From an uncultured Gammaproteobacteria bacterium (GTDB lineage Bacteria; Pseudomonadota; Gammaproteobacteria; Steroidobacterales; Woeseiaceae), in assembly GCA_937899415.1 (NCBI GenBank), contig CALBPI010000006.1:1-64000 (forward strand): DNA of 64,000 nucleotides, given 5' to 3'. The translations under genes were made by a program, and so were the position numbers. This document shows positions 1 through 11,083 of the stretch, piece after piece; the stretch's first letter is position 1, and every line of letters begins with the position of its first letter. The notes under the pieces were generated by a model, which was not told where the DNA came from, did no database searches, and worked only from the letters and a program-made list of their open reading frames with translations.

Positions 1-2
1 AC

Positions 3-392
3 ACCTGGGTCGACGAGAACGGTGTGGTCCACTACGCCGATCAGCCCCAGCACAAAGACGCCAAGCGCAGCGAGATCGATTCGGAGCGCACGGACGACGG
101 CGACGCACAGCGACGCCTGGACAGCGCCGTGGCGCTGAGCGCCGCGCAGCGTCAGGCCTTCAACGACGCACGCAGCGAGCCGGACCCCAATGATCTGGTT
201 GCACAAGCAGAGCGCACCGTCGAACTGCGTCGCCAGAGCTGCGAGGCCGCCCGGTCCAAGCTGCAGCAATTTGCGCAAGCACGCCGGCTCTACACGCTCG
301 ACGAGGAAGGCGCCAAGGTCTACCTCGATGAGGACCAGACACTGGCTGCACGCGCTGAAGTGCAGGCCGCGGTCTCCGAGCACTGCGACTGA
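3..392 (+). CDS. DUF4124-like protein, C-terminal part (5' end outside window)
   Basis: Open frame runs from the window edge: TWVDENGVVHYADQPQ..., a DUF4124-like motif. Confidence 0.6.
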   Translation, partial: TWVDENGVVHYADQPQHKDAKRSEIDSERTDDGDAQRRLDSAVALSAAQRQAFNDARSEPDPNDLVAQAERTVELRRQSCEAARSKLQQFAQARRLYTLDEEGAKVYLDEDQTLAARAEVQAAVSEHCD

Positions 393-468
393 TCGCACCC
401 CGGCGCTGCGCCGACCCCGCATTGACGCTAAGCTAAGCCCCGAATAAACGTCGTGGCACAGCACGCCT

Positions 469-1425
469 GTGCGCGCTTGCCATGACCAACCAACCGTCGT
501 GGGGACGACCGTGGAAAAGCACACTATTCGGATCGCGACGCGAGAGAGCGATCTGGCCCTGTGGCAGGCCCGTCATGTGCAGGGGCTGCTCGAGCAGCAA
601 CCCGAGGTGATCGGCGTCGACCTCGTGCCAATGACCACGCGCGGCGACCAGATCCTGGACCGTGCGCTCAATAAGGTTGGCGGCAAGGGACTGTTCATCA
701 AAGAGCTCGAAGTGGCGATGCTCGAGGACCGGGCCGACATTGCGGTTCACTCGATGAAGGACGTGCCTGCGACCATGCCGGACGGCTTTGCGATCGCCGC
801 CGTGCTGGACCGCGCCGACCCGCGCGACGCACTGGTGGGCAGCACACTCGACGCACTGCCCAAGGGCGCCCGGGTGGGCACCTCCAGCCTGCGCCGCGCG
901 GCTCAATTGCGCCTCACCCGCCCCGACCTCGACATCCTGCCGCTGCGCGGCAACGTCAACACGCGGCTGGCCAAACTCGATGCCGGCGACTACGACGCCA
1001 TCGTACTGGCCTGCGCCGGACTGCAACGACTGGGCATGGCCGACCGCATCGCCGAACCGCTGGCCGTCGACCTCATGTTGCCCGCCGTGGGCCAGGGCAT
1101 CGTCGGCATCGAATGCCGTTCTGACCAACCCGCACTGCGATCGTTACTCGGCCACCTCAGTGATGCCAACGCCGTCGCCGCTGCGACCGCGGAGCGCAGC
1201 GTGGCACGCGCACTTGAAGCCACCTGCCATTCACCGCTGGGCGTCCACGCGACGATCAACGACGGCGCACTGAAGCTGGACGCGCTGCTCGCGAGCCCCA
1301 ACGGCAGCCGCGTGATCCGGGAACAAGGCACGGCCCCCGCTGGCCGGGGCGACAAACTGGGTCGCGCCGTCGCGGGCCGCATGCTCGATGCGGGGGCAGC
1401 CGAGCTGATCGCCGAGGCGGACTGA
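469..1425 (+). CDS. hemC: Hydroxymethylbilane synthase (true start probably GTG near 511)
   Basis: IRIATRESDLALWQA, GGKGLFIKELE, VHSMKDVP, GTSSLRRAAQL, LPLRGNVNTRL motifs; followed by hemD. Confidence 0.96.
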   Translation: MRACHDQPTVVGTTVEKHTIRIATRESDLALWQARHVQGLLEQQPEVIGVDLVPMTTRGDQILDRALNKVGGKGLFIKELEVAMLEDRADIAVHSMKDVPATMPDGFAIAAVLDRADPRDALVGSTLDALPKGARVGTSSLRRAAQLRLTRPDLDILPLRGNVNTRLAKLDAGDYDAIVLACAGLQRLGMADRIAEPLAVDLMLPAVGQGIVGIECRSDQPALRSLLGHLSDANAVAAATAERSVARALEATCHSPLGVHATINDGALKLDALLASPNGSRVIREQGTAPAGRGDKLGRAVAGRMLDAGAAELIAEAD

Positions 1426-1432
1426 CATCTCC

Positions 1433-2188
1433 GTGCTCGACCACAAGGGCGTGCTGATTACGCGCGCCGTTTCCCAGGCCGAACCCATGGCGCGTGCCGT
1501 GCGAGCCGCGGGCGGACGTCCGGTCCTGTTGCCCGCCATTCGCATCGAGCCCATCGAAACCGCGTCAGCCTCAGGACCCGCAGACTGGGTCATCTTCATC
1601 AGCCCCAATGCTGTTGAGTACGGGCTCAGTCACGTGCGTGAGGTCGTCGCCTCGGGCGCGCAGGTGGCCGCCGTCGGTCCCAGCACCGCGCGCGCGCTGT
1701 CGGCCGCAGGCCTCGCGCAACCGCTGCGGGCGCGCGAGGGCTTTGACTCGGAATCGCTACTCGCGCTGCCCGTGTTTCGCCAATGCGCAGGCAGCAACAT
1801 CACGATTGTGCGCGGCGTCGGCGGCAGGCCGCTGCTCATCGACTCACTCCGGGACCGGGGCGCCAAAGTGACCGTGCTCGAGGTGTATCGCCGTGACCGG
1901 CCCACGCTCAGAATCGAACAAGTACAATATCTGGAGTCGCAATGGGCGGCGGGCGGCGTGGCCGTGACGACCTGCCTCAGTGTGGCGACGCTGGACAATC
2001 TCATGACGCTGCTCACCACGCGCGCGCAACGACTGTTCATGGCGACACCGCTGTTGAGCCCGAGCCCGCGCGTGCTCGAGCGGGCGACAGAATTGGGCCA
2101 CACGGGTGCGCAGCAACTGGCGCGCGGCCCCCGGGTGGAAGACCTGGTGGCCGAGCTCATCGACATGGCGGCCCAGGATACGATTTGA
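1433..2188 (+). CDS. hemD: Uroporphyrinogen-III synthase
   Basis: VLITRAVSQAEPMARAVRAAGGRPVLLPAIRIEP, WVIFISPNAVEYG; position after hemC. Confidence 0.93.
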   Translation: MLDHKGVLITRAVSQAEPMARAVRAAGGRPVLLPAIRIEPIETASASGPADWVIFISPNAVEYGLSHVREVVASGAQVAAVGPSTARALSAAGLAQPLRAREGFDSESLLALPVFRQCAGSNITIVRGVGGRPLLIDSLRDRGAKVTVLEVYRRDRPTLRIEQVQYLESQWAAGGVAVTTCLSVATLDNLMTLLTTRAQRLFMATPLLSPSPRVLERATELGHTGAQQLARGPRVEDLVAELIDMAAQDTI

Positions 2189-2206
2189 AGGGGCGAGAAC
2201 GCACCG

Positions 2207-3472
2207 ATGTCCGAACAACAATCCGATCAGGACGACCCGGCAACCGACGTCATTGACACGCCGGCCGAGCCGGTCAGCGATGCTGCAGGCGAGATCGCGG
2301 AAACGCCGCGCAAGAAGAGCAAGCTGGGGCTCATCGCGACCGGGGTCATTCTCATCGCCGTCGCAGCGGGTGCCATCTGGCTCAAGCAGGGCGGCGACAC
2401 GCCGGCAACTACGCCCACCGCAAACGAGGCAGCCGCGCAGCAGTCGGATGCCGCGCCGGCAACAACGCCGGCCGCAAGCAGCACCGCACCCGCGACGGTC
2501 GCACAAACGACACCCCAGTCCATCATCCCGGCAGCGACGCAAGCCGATATCGACGACCTGCGCGACGCGCTGCGCCGGGTGCAGGCCGAGCTCGAGGCCT
2601 CGCGCAGTGAAGTCGCCACCCTTTCCGAGGCGGTGCGCAACCAGGAACGCGAGAACGCGCGCCTGACATCGTCCATCGACGAACGCGTCGACCTGCTCGA
2701 CTCACTGCCTGGGCGCGTGCTCAACCTCGAGCAGGGTGTCGAAACGCTGCAGGGTATTTCGGCCGGCTCGCGCGACGCCTGGCTGCTCGCTGAAGCCGAG
2801 TACTACATGCAGATTGCCAACGCGCAGGTGCAGCTCGCCAACAACCCGGCGCTCGCAGCGCGGGCCTTGCAGCTCGCCGATGCGCGCGTGCGTGAATTGG
2901 CGAACCCGTCCTACACACCAGTGCGCCGCGCCATCGCGGAAGAGGTCGCCACGCTGACGGCCACCGAGGACGTCGACATCGAAGGCATCACGCTGTCGCT
3001 GGGCAGCCTCGCCGCCATGGTGCCGACACTGCCGCTCATCAACGAGATCAGCTTGCCTGAGGCCGACGCCGAGGGCGATGTGGACATCGACACGTTGTCG
3101 GGCTGGCAACGCGCCCGCACCGCGACCTCGCAGGCCATGTCGGGCATGTTCCGCGTTCGCAAATCCGATGAGCGCGTCGAGGCCATGCTGTCGCCCGAGG
3201 CCGAGTACTTCCTGCGGCTGAACCTGCAGCTGCAGCTGCAGGCCGCACGACTGTCGCTGTTGCTGGGCGACGCGGCCGGTTTCCGCCAAAGCCTTGAAGA
3301 CGCGGGCAGCTGGCTCAGCGAATACTTCGACACCGACAACCCGTCGGTGGCCAACGCACTCACGCTGCTCGAGCAGACCGCGAGCTCGACCGTCGTCACG
3401 GCGCGGCCTGATGTATCGGGTTCGCTCACGTTGTTGCGCCGCCAGCGCACGCTGGAGCGCGCCGGCGAATGA
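2207..3472 (+). CDS. hemX: HemX family membrane protein (uroporphyrinogen-III C-methyltransferase-like)
   Basis: Single N-terminal TM, coiled coil, LLAEAEYYMQIANAQVQLANN; hemCDXY order. Confidence 0.88.
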   Translation: MSEQQSDQDDPATDVIDTPAEPVSDAAGEIAETPRKKSKLGLIATGVILIAVAAGAIWLKQGGDTPATTPTANEAAAQQSDAAPATTPAASSTAPATVAQTTPQSIIPAATQADIDDLRDALRRVQAELEASRSEVATLSEAVRNQERENARLTSSIDERVDLLDSLPGRVLNLEQGVETLQGISAGSRDAWLLAEAEYYMQIANAQVQLANNPALAARALQLADARVRELANPSYTPVRRAIAEEVATLTATEDVDIEGITLSLGSLAAMVPTLPLINEISLPEADAEGDVDIDTLSGWQRARTATSQAMSGMFRVRKSDERVEAMLSPEAEYFLRLNLQLQLQAARLSLLLGDAAGFRQSLEDAGSWLSEYFDTDNPSVANALTLLEQTASSTVVTARPDVSGSLTLLRRQRTLERAGE

Positions 3473-4662
3473 AGCTTGCGATCATCATCGTCGTTGCGCT
3501 CGCCCTGGGCACCTTCGGCGCGCATTTCCTCATGGCCGACCCGGGCTACGTGGTCATCGATTTCCGCGGCTACATCATCGAGATGTCCGTGCCCGTCCTG
3601 TTGGCACTGCTGCTGCTCACATTGCTGGCCGCCTGGCTGCTCGTGAAGCTCTGGCGCGCGCCGCGCCGGCTGGGCGAAGCCGCAGCCAACTTCCAGGGCA
3701 AGCGTGCCGGCAAGCGCTTTACGCAGGGGCTGATCGAGATCGCTGAGGGCAACTACGCACGTGGTGAGAAGTTGCTGACACGCGGCGCGGGCAAGGCCGA
3801 CGCGCCGCTGCTCAACTATCTTGCTGCGGCCCGCGCGGCCCAGCTGCAAAACGAAGACAGCCGCCGCGACAACTGGCTCAAGCTCGCCTGGGAGCAGCAA
3901 CCCGAGGCCTCGAGCGCCATCCTGCTCACACAGGCCGAGCTGCAGATCGCGCACGGCCAGCACGAGCTCGCACAGGCAACGCTCAAGCGGCTCGACGAGG
4001 AAGAGAAAGGCCGCGGCCAGGCCGTGGTGTTGCTGGCGCGGCTCTACGCCGACCTTGGCGACTGGCGCGCGCTGGGCGAGCTGCTGCCGCGACTGCGAAA
4101 CATCGGTAAGCCGAGCCGCGAACAACTCGACGCCTGGACCGTTCGCGTGCACGTCCACACATTGAGTGACACGGCCTCGCACTCGGGCGACATCCCGCGC
4201 GCCTGGGAGGACGTGCCAAACCGGCTGCGCAAGGACGTCACGCTGCGCATCGCCTATATCGACGCGCTGCTGGCGACGGGCAGCCAGACCCGCGCCGAGC
4301 GCGAGCTGCGGCAGATGCTCAAGACCACCTGGCACCCCAAGCTCGTGCTGCGCTACGGCGAAATCTCCACCGACGACCCCAACGCGCAGCTCGAGCAGGC
4401 CGAGCGCTGGCTCGACAAGCACGGCGATGACGCGGAGCTGCTGCTGACTGCGGGCCGTCTTTGCATGGCCAACAAGCTCTGGGGCAAGGCGCGTAGTTAC
4501 ATCGAGTCGTCGCTGGCCACACGCCCCATGCCCGCCGCATACGCGAGCTACGGTCAGCTGCTCACGCAACTCGGCGAAAGCGGTGCCGCAGCCGACGCCT
4601 TCCGACAGGGCCTGGCCATCGTCGCCGACGACACGCTCGCCCTGCCCAAACCGCTGGACTGA
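3469..4662 (+). CDS. hemY: HemY family TPR-containing membrane protein
   Basis: Two N-terminal TMs, FQGKRAGKRFTQGLIEIAEGNYARGEKLL; ATGA overlap with hemX. Confidence 0.9.
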   Translation: MKLAIIIVVALALGTFGAHFLMADPGYVVIDFRGYIIEMSVPVLLALLLLTLLAAWLLVKLWRAPRRLGEAAANFQGKRAGKRFTQGLIEIAEGNYARGEKLLTRGAGKADAPLLNYLAAARAAQLQNEDSRRDNWLKLAWEQQPEASSAILLTQAELQIAHGQHELAQATLKRLDEEEKGRGQAVVLLARLYADLGDWRALGELLPRLRNIGKPSREQLDAWTVRVHVHTLSDTASHSGDIPRAWEDVPNRLRKDVTLRIAYIDALLATGSQTRAERELRQMLKTTWHPKLVLRYGEISTDDPNAQLEQAERWLDKHGDDAELLLTAGRLCMANKLWGKARSYIESSLATRPMPAAYASYGQLLTQLGESGAAADAFRQGLAIVADDTLALPKPLD

Positions 4663-4665
4663 GCC

Positions 4666-5535
4666 GTGACCGGGCCTGCCGTACTCATTGCCGGCGCGGG
4701 CTACACAGGCGACCGGCTTGCGGCGACGCTGGTGCTGCACGGTTGCCGCGTAGCACTACTCTCGCGCCAGCCCGCGGCGCACACGGGCGCCACACCGATT
4801 CCCGAGAATCTCGATGCGCCCGTCATGGACGGACGGCTCAACGCCTGGCTGCAGGGCGAGCCTGTGGCGCTCGTCTACCTGGTGCCGCCCGACGCCGATG
4901 ACGACGCCACCGAAGACCGCCGATTGCGGCGCCTGTTGCAGGCGCTGGGCAGCGCGCCCGAGCGCGTGGTGCTCGCCAGCACCAGCGGCGTCTATGGCGA
5001 CCGCGGGGGCCGCGTGACGCCCGAGACGACACCCGTGAACCCGCAAACCCCGCGCGCCAAACGCCGGGTGCGGCTCGAGCAGACGCTGGCGCAGAGCGAC
5101 GCCACCTCGACTGTGGTGCTGCGGATTTCAGGGATCTACGGCCCGGGGCGCTTGCCGCTGGACAGCATCCGGCGCGGCGACCCGATCATCGACCCCGATG
5201 TGGCCGGGCCCGGCTTCCGCTTCCACGTGGATGATCTCGTGGCCGTCTGCATCGCCGCCCTCGACCACCCGGCGCCACCAGCCGTGGTCAATGTCGCCGA
5301 CGGCGACCACACCTCGTCGAGCGACTTTACGCTGGCCGTAGCCGATATCGTGGGGCTCACGCCACCAGAGCGCATCAGCCGCGCCGAAGCGCAGCAGCGC
5401 CTGAGCCCGGGGCGGCTGTCGTTTCTCAATGAATCACGGCTGCTCGACACGCACGTGCTGCGAGAAGTGCTGGGCGTCACCCCCGCATACACCTTTCACC
5501 GCGATGGCATCGCGGCGAGCCTGAACCCGGACTAG
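4666..5535 (+). CDS. NAD-dependent epimerase/SDR family protein (YeeZ-like)
   Basis: Rossmann-like VLIAGAGYTGDRLAATL, STSGVYGDRGG, RISGIYGPGR. Confidence 0.8.
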   Translation: MTGPAVLIAGAGYTGDRLAATLVLHGCRVALLSRQPAAHTGATPIPENLDAPVMDGRLNAWLQGEPVALVYLVPPDADDDATEDRRLRRLLQALGSAPERVVLASTSGVYGDRGGRVTPETTPVNPQTPRAKRRVRLEQTLAQSDATSTVVLRISGIYGPGRLPLDSIRRGDPIIDPDVAGPGFRFHVDDLVAVCIAALDHPAPPAVVNVADGDHTSSSDFTLAVADIVGLTPPERISRAEAQQRLSPGRLSFLNESRLLDTHVLREVLGVTPAYTFHRDGIAASLNPD

Positions 5536-5542
5536 CTGCCGC

Positions 5543-6181
5543 CTAGGGCTGCGAGCGCTTGGATTTGAGCCACTTTGTCAGCGGCTCCCACTGCTCCGTG
5601 TCGGGCCAGGCCAGGTACTCGGGCAGCTCAAAGATGCTGAGCCCCCGCGTGTAGGCGCGCACGTAGTTTTGCGCGTCCCGGAGCCAGGTGAGGTAGGGCA
5701 CCCGCAGCCGCTCGAGGTACTCATCGAGGTCGTCGAAGATGAGCGTGTTCTCGCGCACCCGGTTACCGATCACGCCGATCTTGGCCTGCTTGCGCTCGAC
5801 CTTGCCGACATTCTGCAGCTCCGAGATGAATTTCGTCGTGGCCTGCATGTCGATGGTCGACGGCAGCACGGGCACGATGATCGTCTCGGCGTGCTTTACG
5901 AGATTCGTGAGTTCGGGACCGTGGCTTCTGGCCGGCGCATCGATGATGAGCACATCGGCTGTGCGCGGCAGCTTCTTGAGCCCGTCCTCAGCCGCATTGA
6001 GGCCCACAATCGGCGCCGCGTCAGCGGGGCGCACGTCGAGCCAGTCGAGCGCGGAGCGCTGCGGGTCGTAATCAGCGAGCGCCACGGACTGCCCCTCGAC
6101 GGCATACATGCCGGCCAGGTTGGTCGCGATCGTGCTCTTGCCGCAACCGCCCTTCGAATTCAGCACCATGATGTGACGCAT
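5543..6181 (-). CDS. ParA-like P-loop ATPase (orphan)
   Basis: NSKGGCGKSTIATNLAGMYA deviant Walker A, DYDPQRSALDWL, VLIIDAPA. Confidence 0.87.
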   Translation of the reverse strand: MRHIMVLNSKGGCGKSTIATNLAGMYAVEGQSVALADYDPQRSALDWLDVRPADAAPIVGLNAAEDGLKKLPRTADVLIIDAPARSHGPELTNLVKHAETIIVPVLPSTIDMQATTKFISELQNVGKVERKQAKIGVIGNRVRENTLIFDDLDEYLERLRVPYLTWLRDAQNYVRAYTRGLSIFELPEYLAWPDTEQWEPLTKWLKSKRSQP

Positions 6182-6288
6182 CGCGTACCCCGGTTTGACT
6201 TATTCTGGCGAGCAAACTTATCGACTGGCCGTGCAAATGTCTACGGCGTGTCGTGCGTCGCGTTGCCACAGTGGGGATAATGCAGCGA

Positions 6289-7124
6289 TGCGCATGGCCT
6301 TCACAAAGATGCACGGACTCGGCAACGACTTTGTTGTCGTCGATTTACGCGACGCCGATTCAGCATCGATTGAAGCGGCAACCCACGCACCCCGCATTCG
6401 TGAACTCGCCGACCGTCGCACGGGCATCGGCTTCGACCAGTGGCTCACGATCGGGCGACCCAGTGGCGATCACCTGGCCGACTACCGGGTCTTCAATGCT
6501 GACGGCGGCGAAGTCGAGCAATGCGGCAATGGCGCGCGCTGCATCGCAGCATGGCTGGCCAAGGCCACAGACGCTGCGCCCGGCAGACCGATGGCGCTCG
6601 GCAGCCGCGGCGGCGATGTCACCGCGCAGGTCGACGCGGCGGGCCAGGTCACCACGACACTGATGGCGCCCCGGTTCGACCCCGCCGACATTCCGCTCTC
6701 AGCGGATGCCCCTGCCGACCACTACGCGCTGGGCGAGCTTTCGTTTGCTGCGGTGAGCGTGGGTAACCCGCATTGCGTCATTTACGTCGACGACGCAGTC
6801 GCGTCTGCGCCGCTATTGAACATCGCGGAAACCGTCGATACGAGCGGGCGGTTTCCAGAGGGCGTGAACGTCGGGCTTGCCCAGGTAACGGGCCCCGACC
6901 GTATCGATTTGCGCGTTCGCGAACGCGGCGTTGGCGAGACGCGCGCCTGCGGCACAGGCGCCGCTGCAGCAGCCGTTATTGGTTTGCGCGACGGTCGCGT
7001 TTCGGGGCCCGTGAACGTGCAGCTTGCAGGCGGCACGCTCGTGGTAGACTGGCGCCCGAGCGGCGGGGGCATCGCCATTTCCGGCCCCGCACAGACCGCA
7101 TACGAGGGCTACGTGACACTATGA
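6289..7124 (+). CDS. dapF: Diaminopimelate epimerase
   Basis: MRMAFTKMHGLGNDFVVVDLRD, FNADGGEVEQCGNGARC, ERGVGETRACGTGAAAAAV; in-frame ATG at 6289. Confidence 0.96.
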
Positions 7125-7831
7125 CCACCGGCGCCAAACCGCGTGCAAGCGCCCCCGCAGCCGTGCTCGATGACGACACGGTGGCGAACTACCTGAAACA
7201 GAATCCCGAGTTCTTCGAGCGCAACCCGCGTCTGCTGCAGGCGCTGGCCCTGCCGCACGAGTCGGGCGGCACCGTATCGCTCGTCGAACGTCAGGTGGCG
7301 ACGCTGCGCAACAACGACCGCACCATGAAGCGCAAGCTCAACGAGCTGGTGGGCCTGGCGCGGCGCAATGACGCCCTGGCCAGCCGCATTCACGCACTCG
7401 CGCTCGCCATGCTCGAGGCCGGCTCGCTGGCGGACACACTGGCATCGATCGAGGAACGCCTGCGGCGCAGTTTCTCCGCCGACGAGGCTGTGCTGGTCCT
7501 GTTTGGCGACCCCGCGGACTACGCTACGCTGCCGCGCTCGCGCTTCCTGCGCGTCGCACCCCGCGACGACGAGACGCTGGCGCCCTTCACAACCTTCCTC
7601 GAGCGCGGCAATCCGCGCTGCGGGCAGGTCCGCGATACCCAGCGCGAGTTCCTGTTCGGTGGTTCGGCCGAGGAAATCGGCTCCGTGGCGCTGCTGCCGC
7701 TGGGTGCCGAGGCCGACATGGGCTTCCTCGCCATCGGCAGCCACAACGCCGAGCACTTCCACCCGGCCATGAGCGTCGACTTCCTGCAGCGCATCGGGCA
7801 GATCCTGAGCGTCGCGCTGGCGCGCTTCTGA
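7121..7831 (+). CDS. DUF484 family protein
   Basis: VANYLKQNPEFFERNPRLLQALALPHESGGTVSLVERQVATLR; ATGA overlap with dapF; dapF-DUF484-xerC order. Confidence 0.92.
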   Translation: MTTGAKPRASAPAAVLDDDTVANYLKQNPEFFERNPRLLQALALPHESGGTVSLVERQVATLRNNDRTMKRKLNELVGLARRNDALASRIHALALAMLEAGSLADTLASIEERLRRSFSADEAVLVLFGDPADYATLPRSRFLRVAPRDDETLAPFTTFLERGNPRCGQVRDTQREFLFGGSAEEIGSVALLPLGAEADMGFLAIGSHNAEHFHPAMSVDFLQRIGQILSVALARF

Positions 7832-7854
7832 CGACGGGCGACGCGCAGCACACC

Positions 7855-8757
7855 GTGGCGCCCGAGGCTGACCTGCTCGTCGCCCGCTTTCTGGGCCACC
7901 TCGGCAACGAGCGGCGCCTCTCCGAACACACGCGACGCGCATACGAACGCGACCTGGCGCAATTCCGCGACTGGGCGCGTGATGCGGACGTCGCCGATTG
8001 GCACAGCGTCGAGCCTGCGCACGTCAAGGCGTTTGCGGCGGCCCGGTTCCGGCGGGGCATTTCACCGCGCAGCATTTCCCGCGCGCTGTCGGCGCTACGG
8101 GCCTTCTACCGCTACCTGCTGCGCGAGCGCGAGGTCACGCGCAACCCGGCGGACGGTGTCTCAGCACCGCGCGCCACAAAACGACTGCCGGGCACACTCG
8201 ACAGCGACACGATGGCGCGGCTGCTCGACATTAAAGGCGACGAACCGCTCACGCGCCGTGATCGCGCCATGCTCGAGCTGCTCTACAGCTCGGGGCTGCG
8301 GCTCGCGGAAATCGTGGGGCTGAACATCGGCGATATCGACCTCGCCGATCGCACCGTGCGCGTGACGGGCAAGGGCAGCAAGCAGCGCATCGTGCCCGTG
8401 GGGCGCAAGGCCATTGCAGCCATGCGTGACTGGCTCGCCGCGCGCGGCAACCTGGCCGGCGACACGCAGGCCGTTTTCGTGGCGCAGCACGGCCGACGCA
8501 TTGGCACACGCAGTGTGCAGCGCCGCGTGGCGCACTGGGCGCGCCAGCAGGGCATCGACGCCCGCGTGCACCCGCACCTGTTCCGCCACTCCTGCGCCAC
8601 CCACGTGCTCGAGTCGAGCCGCGACCTCCGGGGCGTGCAGGAGCTGCTCGGGCACGCCGACATTGCCACGACCCAGATCTACACCCACCTTGATTTCCAG
8701 CACCTGGCACAGATATACGACGAAGCGCATCCCCGCGCGAAACGGCGCCGCGACTAG
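7855..8757 (+). CDS. xerC: Tyrosine recombinase XerC
   Basis: [64 protein letters not shown]. Confidence 0.95.
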   Translation: MAPEADLLVARFLGHLGNERRLSEHTRRAYERDLAQFRDWARDADVADWHSVEPAHVKAFAAARFRRGISPRSISRALSALRAFYRYLLREREVTRNPADGVSAPRATKRLPGTLDSDTMARLLDIKGDEPLTRRDRAMLELLYSSGLRLAEIVGLNIGDIDLADRTVRVTGKGSKQRIVPVGRKAIAAMRDWLAARGNLAGDTQAVFVAQHGRRIGTRSVQRRVAHWARQQGIDARVHPHLFRHSCATHVLESSRDLRGVQELLGHADIATTQIYTHLDFQHLAQIYDEAHPRAKRRRD

Positions 8758-8791
8758 TTGGCGGCCGTCCACGACGGGCCAGGAATTCAGC

Positions 8792-9328
8792 ATGCAGCAA
8801 TTTGACGGGACGACAATCGTCGCCGTGCGCCGCGGCGGCAATGTCGCCGTAGCCGGTGACGGCCAGGTCAGCCTGGGCAACACGATCATGAAGGGCAACG
8901 CCCGCAAGGTGCGGCGTCTGTACAAGGACCGTGTCATCGCCGGTTTCGCCGGCGGCACAGCTGACGCCTTCACGCTGTTCGAGCGTTTCGAGCAGAAGAT
9001 GGAGCAGTACGGCAACTTAACGCGCGCGGCCATCGAGCTCGCCAAAGACTGGCGCACGGAACGCAGCCTGCGCCGCCTCGAGGCCTTGCTCATCATTGCC
9101 GACGCCTCGACTACGCTTGTGGTCTCGGGTAACGGTGATGTCATCGAGCCCGAAGACGAAGTGATCGCCATCGGCTCGGGCGGCTCGTTCGCGCTGGCCG
9201 CCGCACGCGGCATGCTCGCCGCGGGCGACCTGGAGGCTGCCGACATCGCCGAGCGCGCCCTGCGCATCGCGGCCGACATCTGCGTCTACACCAACGACAA
9301 CATCACGCTCGAGCGCATCGACGCCTAA
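8792..9328 (+). CDS. hslV: ATP-dependent protease peptidase subunit HslV
   Basis: [46 protein letters not shown] at 8792, adjacent to hslU. Confidence 0.97.
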   Translation: MQQFDGTTIVAVRRGGNVAVAGDGQVSLGNTIMKGNARKVRRLYKDRVIAGFAGGTADAFTLFERFEQKMEQYGNLTRAAIELAKDWRTERSLRRLEALLIIADASTTLVVSGNGDVIEPEDEVIAIGSGGSFALAAARGMLAAGDLEAADIAERALRIAADICVYTNDNITLERIDA

Positions 9329-9366
9329 CGGCGCAGCACTCGAGCTGCAGCAACGGATCCCCCATC

Positions 9367-10686
9367 ATGTCCATGACTCCCCGTGAAATTGTCCAGGAAC
9401 TGGACAAGCACATCGTCGGCCAGACGGCCGCCAAGCGTGCCGTGGCCATCGCGCTGCGCAACCGCTGGCGACGCCAGCAGGTCGACGACGCGCTGCGCCC
9501 CGAGATCACCCCCAAGAACATCCTGATGATCGGTCCGACAGGCGTCGGCAAAACCGAGATCGCGCGGCGGCTGGCCAAGCTCGCGAATGCACCGTTCATC
9601 AAAGTCGAGGCCACGAAGTTCACCGAGGTCGGCTACGTCGGTCGCGAAGTCGACTCGATCATCCGCGATCTCGTCGAGACGTCCGTCAAGCTCACGCGCG
9701 AGCGCGAGATGGCCAAGGTCAGCCACCGTGCCGAGGACGCCGCCGAGGAGCGCGTTCTCGACGCGCTGCTGCCCGCGCCCATCGCCGGACAGCCCGATGA
9801 CCGCGCATCGGACACGCGCCAGATCCTTAGAAAGCGCCTGCGCGAGGGCGACCTCGACGAGCGCGAGATTGAAATCGAGCTGGACGCCACCGCTTTGGGC
9901 GTGGAGATCATGGCGCCGCCGGGCATGGAGGAGATGACGAGCCAGCTGCAGAGCCTGTTCCAGAACGTAGGGCAGGGTCGTCGCAAAACGCGCAAGCTGC
10001 CGATCGCCGAGGCACTCAAGCTGCTGACCGAAGAGGAAGCCGCCAAGATGCTCGACGAAGAGGCGCTCAAGCAGCAAGCTGTGGAAGCGGCTGAGCAAAA
10101 CGGCATCGTGTTCCTCGACGAGATCGACAAGATCGCCCGCCGTGCCGACGTGGGTGGCGGTGCTGATGTCAGCCGCGAGGGCGTGCAGCGCGACCTGCTG
10201 CCGCTCGTCGAAGGCAGCACGGTGACGACCAAGTACGGCATCGTGAAGACCGACCACATTCTGTTCATCGGCTCGGGCGCCTTTAGCGTCGCCAAGCCCT
10301 CGGACCTGATCCCGGAGCTGCAGGGTCGACTGCCCATTCGCGTTGAACTCGATTCGCTGAAGACCGAAGACTTTGTGCGCATCCTGACCGAGCCTGATGC
10401 CTCGCTGACCAAGCAGTACGCCGCGCTCATGGCGACCGAGGGCGTGACCCTCGAATTTGTCGACTCGGGCGTGCAGCGTCTGGCCGAGATCGCCTACCGC
10501 GTGAACGAGCAGACCGAGAACATTGGTGCACGACGCCTGCATACGGTCATGGAGCGGCTGCTCGACACGATCTCGTTCGAGGCAGCCGACCACAGCGGCC
10601 AGAGCTATCAGATCAACGCGGGTTACGTGGACGAGCACCTGGGCGCACTCGTCGAAGACGAAGACCTGAGCCGCTACATCCTCTGA
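9367..10686 (+). CDS. hslU: HslUV ATPase subunit HslU
   Basis: [45 protein letters not shown]. Confidence 0.97.
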   Translation: MSMTPREIVQELDKHIVGQTAAKRAVAIALRNRWRRQQVDDALRPEITPKNILMIGPTGVGKTEIARRLAKLANAPFIKVEATKFTEVGYVGREVDSIIRDLVETSVKLTREREMAKVSHRAEDAAEERVLDALLPAPIAGQPDDRASDTRQILRKRLREGDLDEREIEIELDATALGVEIMAPPGMEEMTSQLQSLFQNVGQGRRKTRKLPIAEALKLLTEEEAAKMLDEEALKQQAVEAAEQNGIVFLDEIDKIARRADVGGGADVSREGVQRDLLPLVEGSTVTTKYGIVKTDHILFIGSGAFSVAKPSDLIPELQGRLPIRVELDSLKTEDFVRILTEPDASLTKQYAALMATEGVTLEFVDSGVQRLAEIAYRVNEQTENIGARRLHTVMERLLDTISFEAADHSGQSYQINAGYVDEHLGALVEDEDLSRYIL

Positions 10687-10690
10687 GGCC

Positions 10691-11071
10691 GTGAACGACG
10701 TAGCACCTCCGACCGGGATTACGCTACGGCGCCAGTCGCGCTGCCTGGAACTGACCTGGGCCGACGGCCGCAGCGACAGCCTGACGTTCGAGTTTCTGCG
10801 CGTGCACTCGCCTTCGGCCGAGGTGCAGGGGCACAGCGCGGACAAGGCGCAGCTGCAGTACGGCAAGCGCGAGGTGCGCATCACGCGTATCGACCCCGTG
10901 GGCCAGTACGCGCTCAAACTCGTGTTCAGCGACGGCCATGACTCAGGCCTGTTCAGCTGGCGCTACCTGCGCGAGCTCGGCGAAACGCAGGCAACCCGCT
11001 GGAACGCCTACCTTGCGGCGCTCGAGGCCGCAGGCCGCAGCCGTGACCCGGACCCCGGTGCAGAACACTAG
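10691..11071 (+). CDS. DUF971 family protein (gamma-butyrobetaine hydroxylase-like N-terminal domain)
   Basis: LTWADGRSDSLTFEFLRVHSPSAEVQGH, FSDGHDSGLFSWRYLRELG. Confidence 0.88.
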   Translation: MNDVAPPTGITLRRQSRCLELTWADGRSDSLTFEFLRVHSPSAEVQGHSADKAQLQYGKREVRITRIDPVGQYALKLVFSDGHDSGLFSWRYLRELGETQATRWNAYLAALEAAGRSRDPDPGAEH

Positions 11072-11083
11072 CCGCGCTGCGGC

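Noticed and set aside
2911-4740. 609-aa minus-strand ORF opposite hemX/hemY
   Set aside because: Shadow ORF of high-GC coding sequence; low-complexity composition and no recognisable domain, while the plus strand carries clear HemX/HemY.
9325-10917. 530-aa minus-strand ORF opposite hslU
   Set aside because: Antisense shadow of hslU; His/Gln/Arg-rich without domain features.
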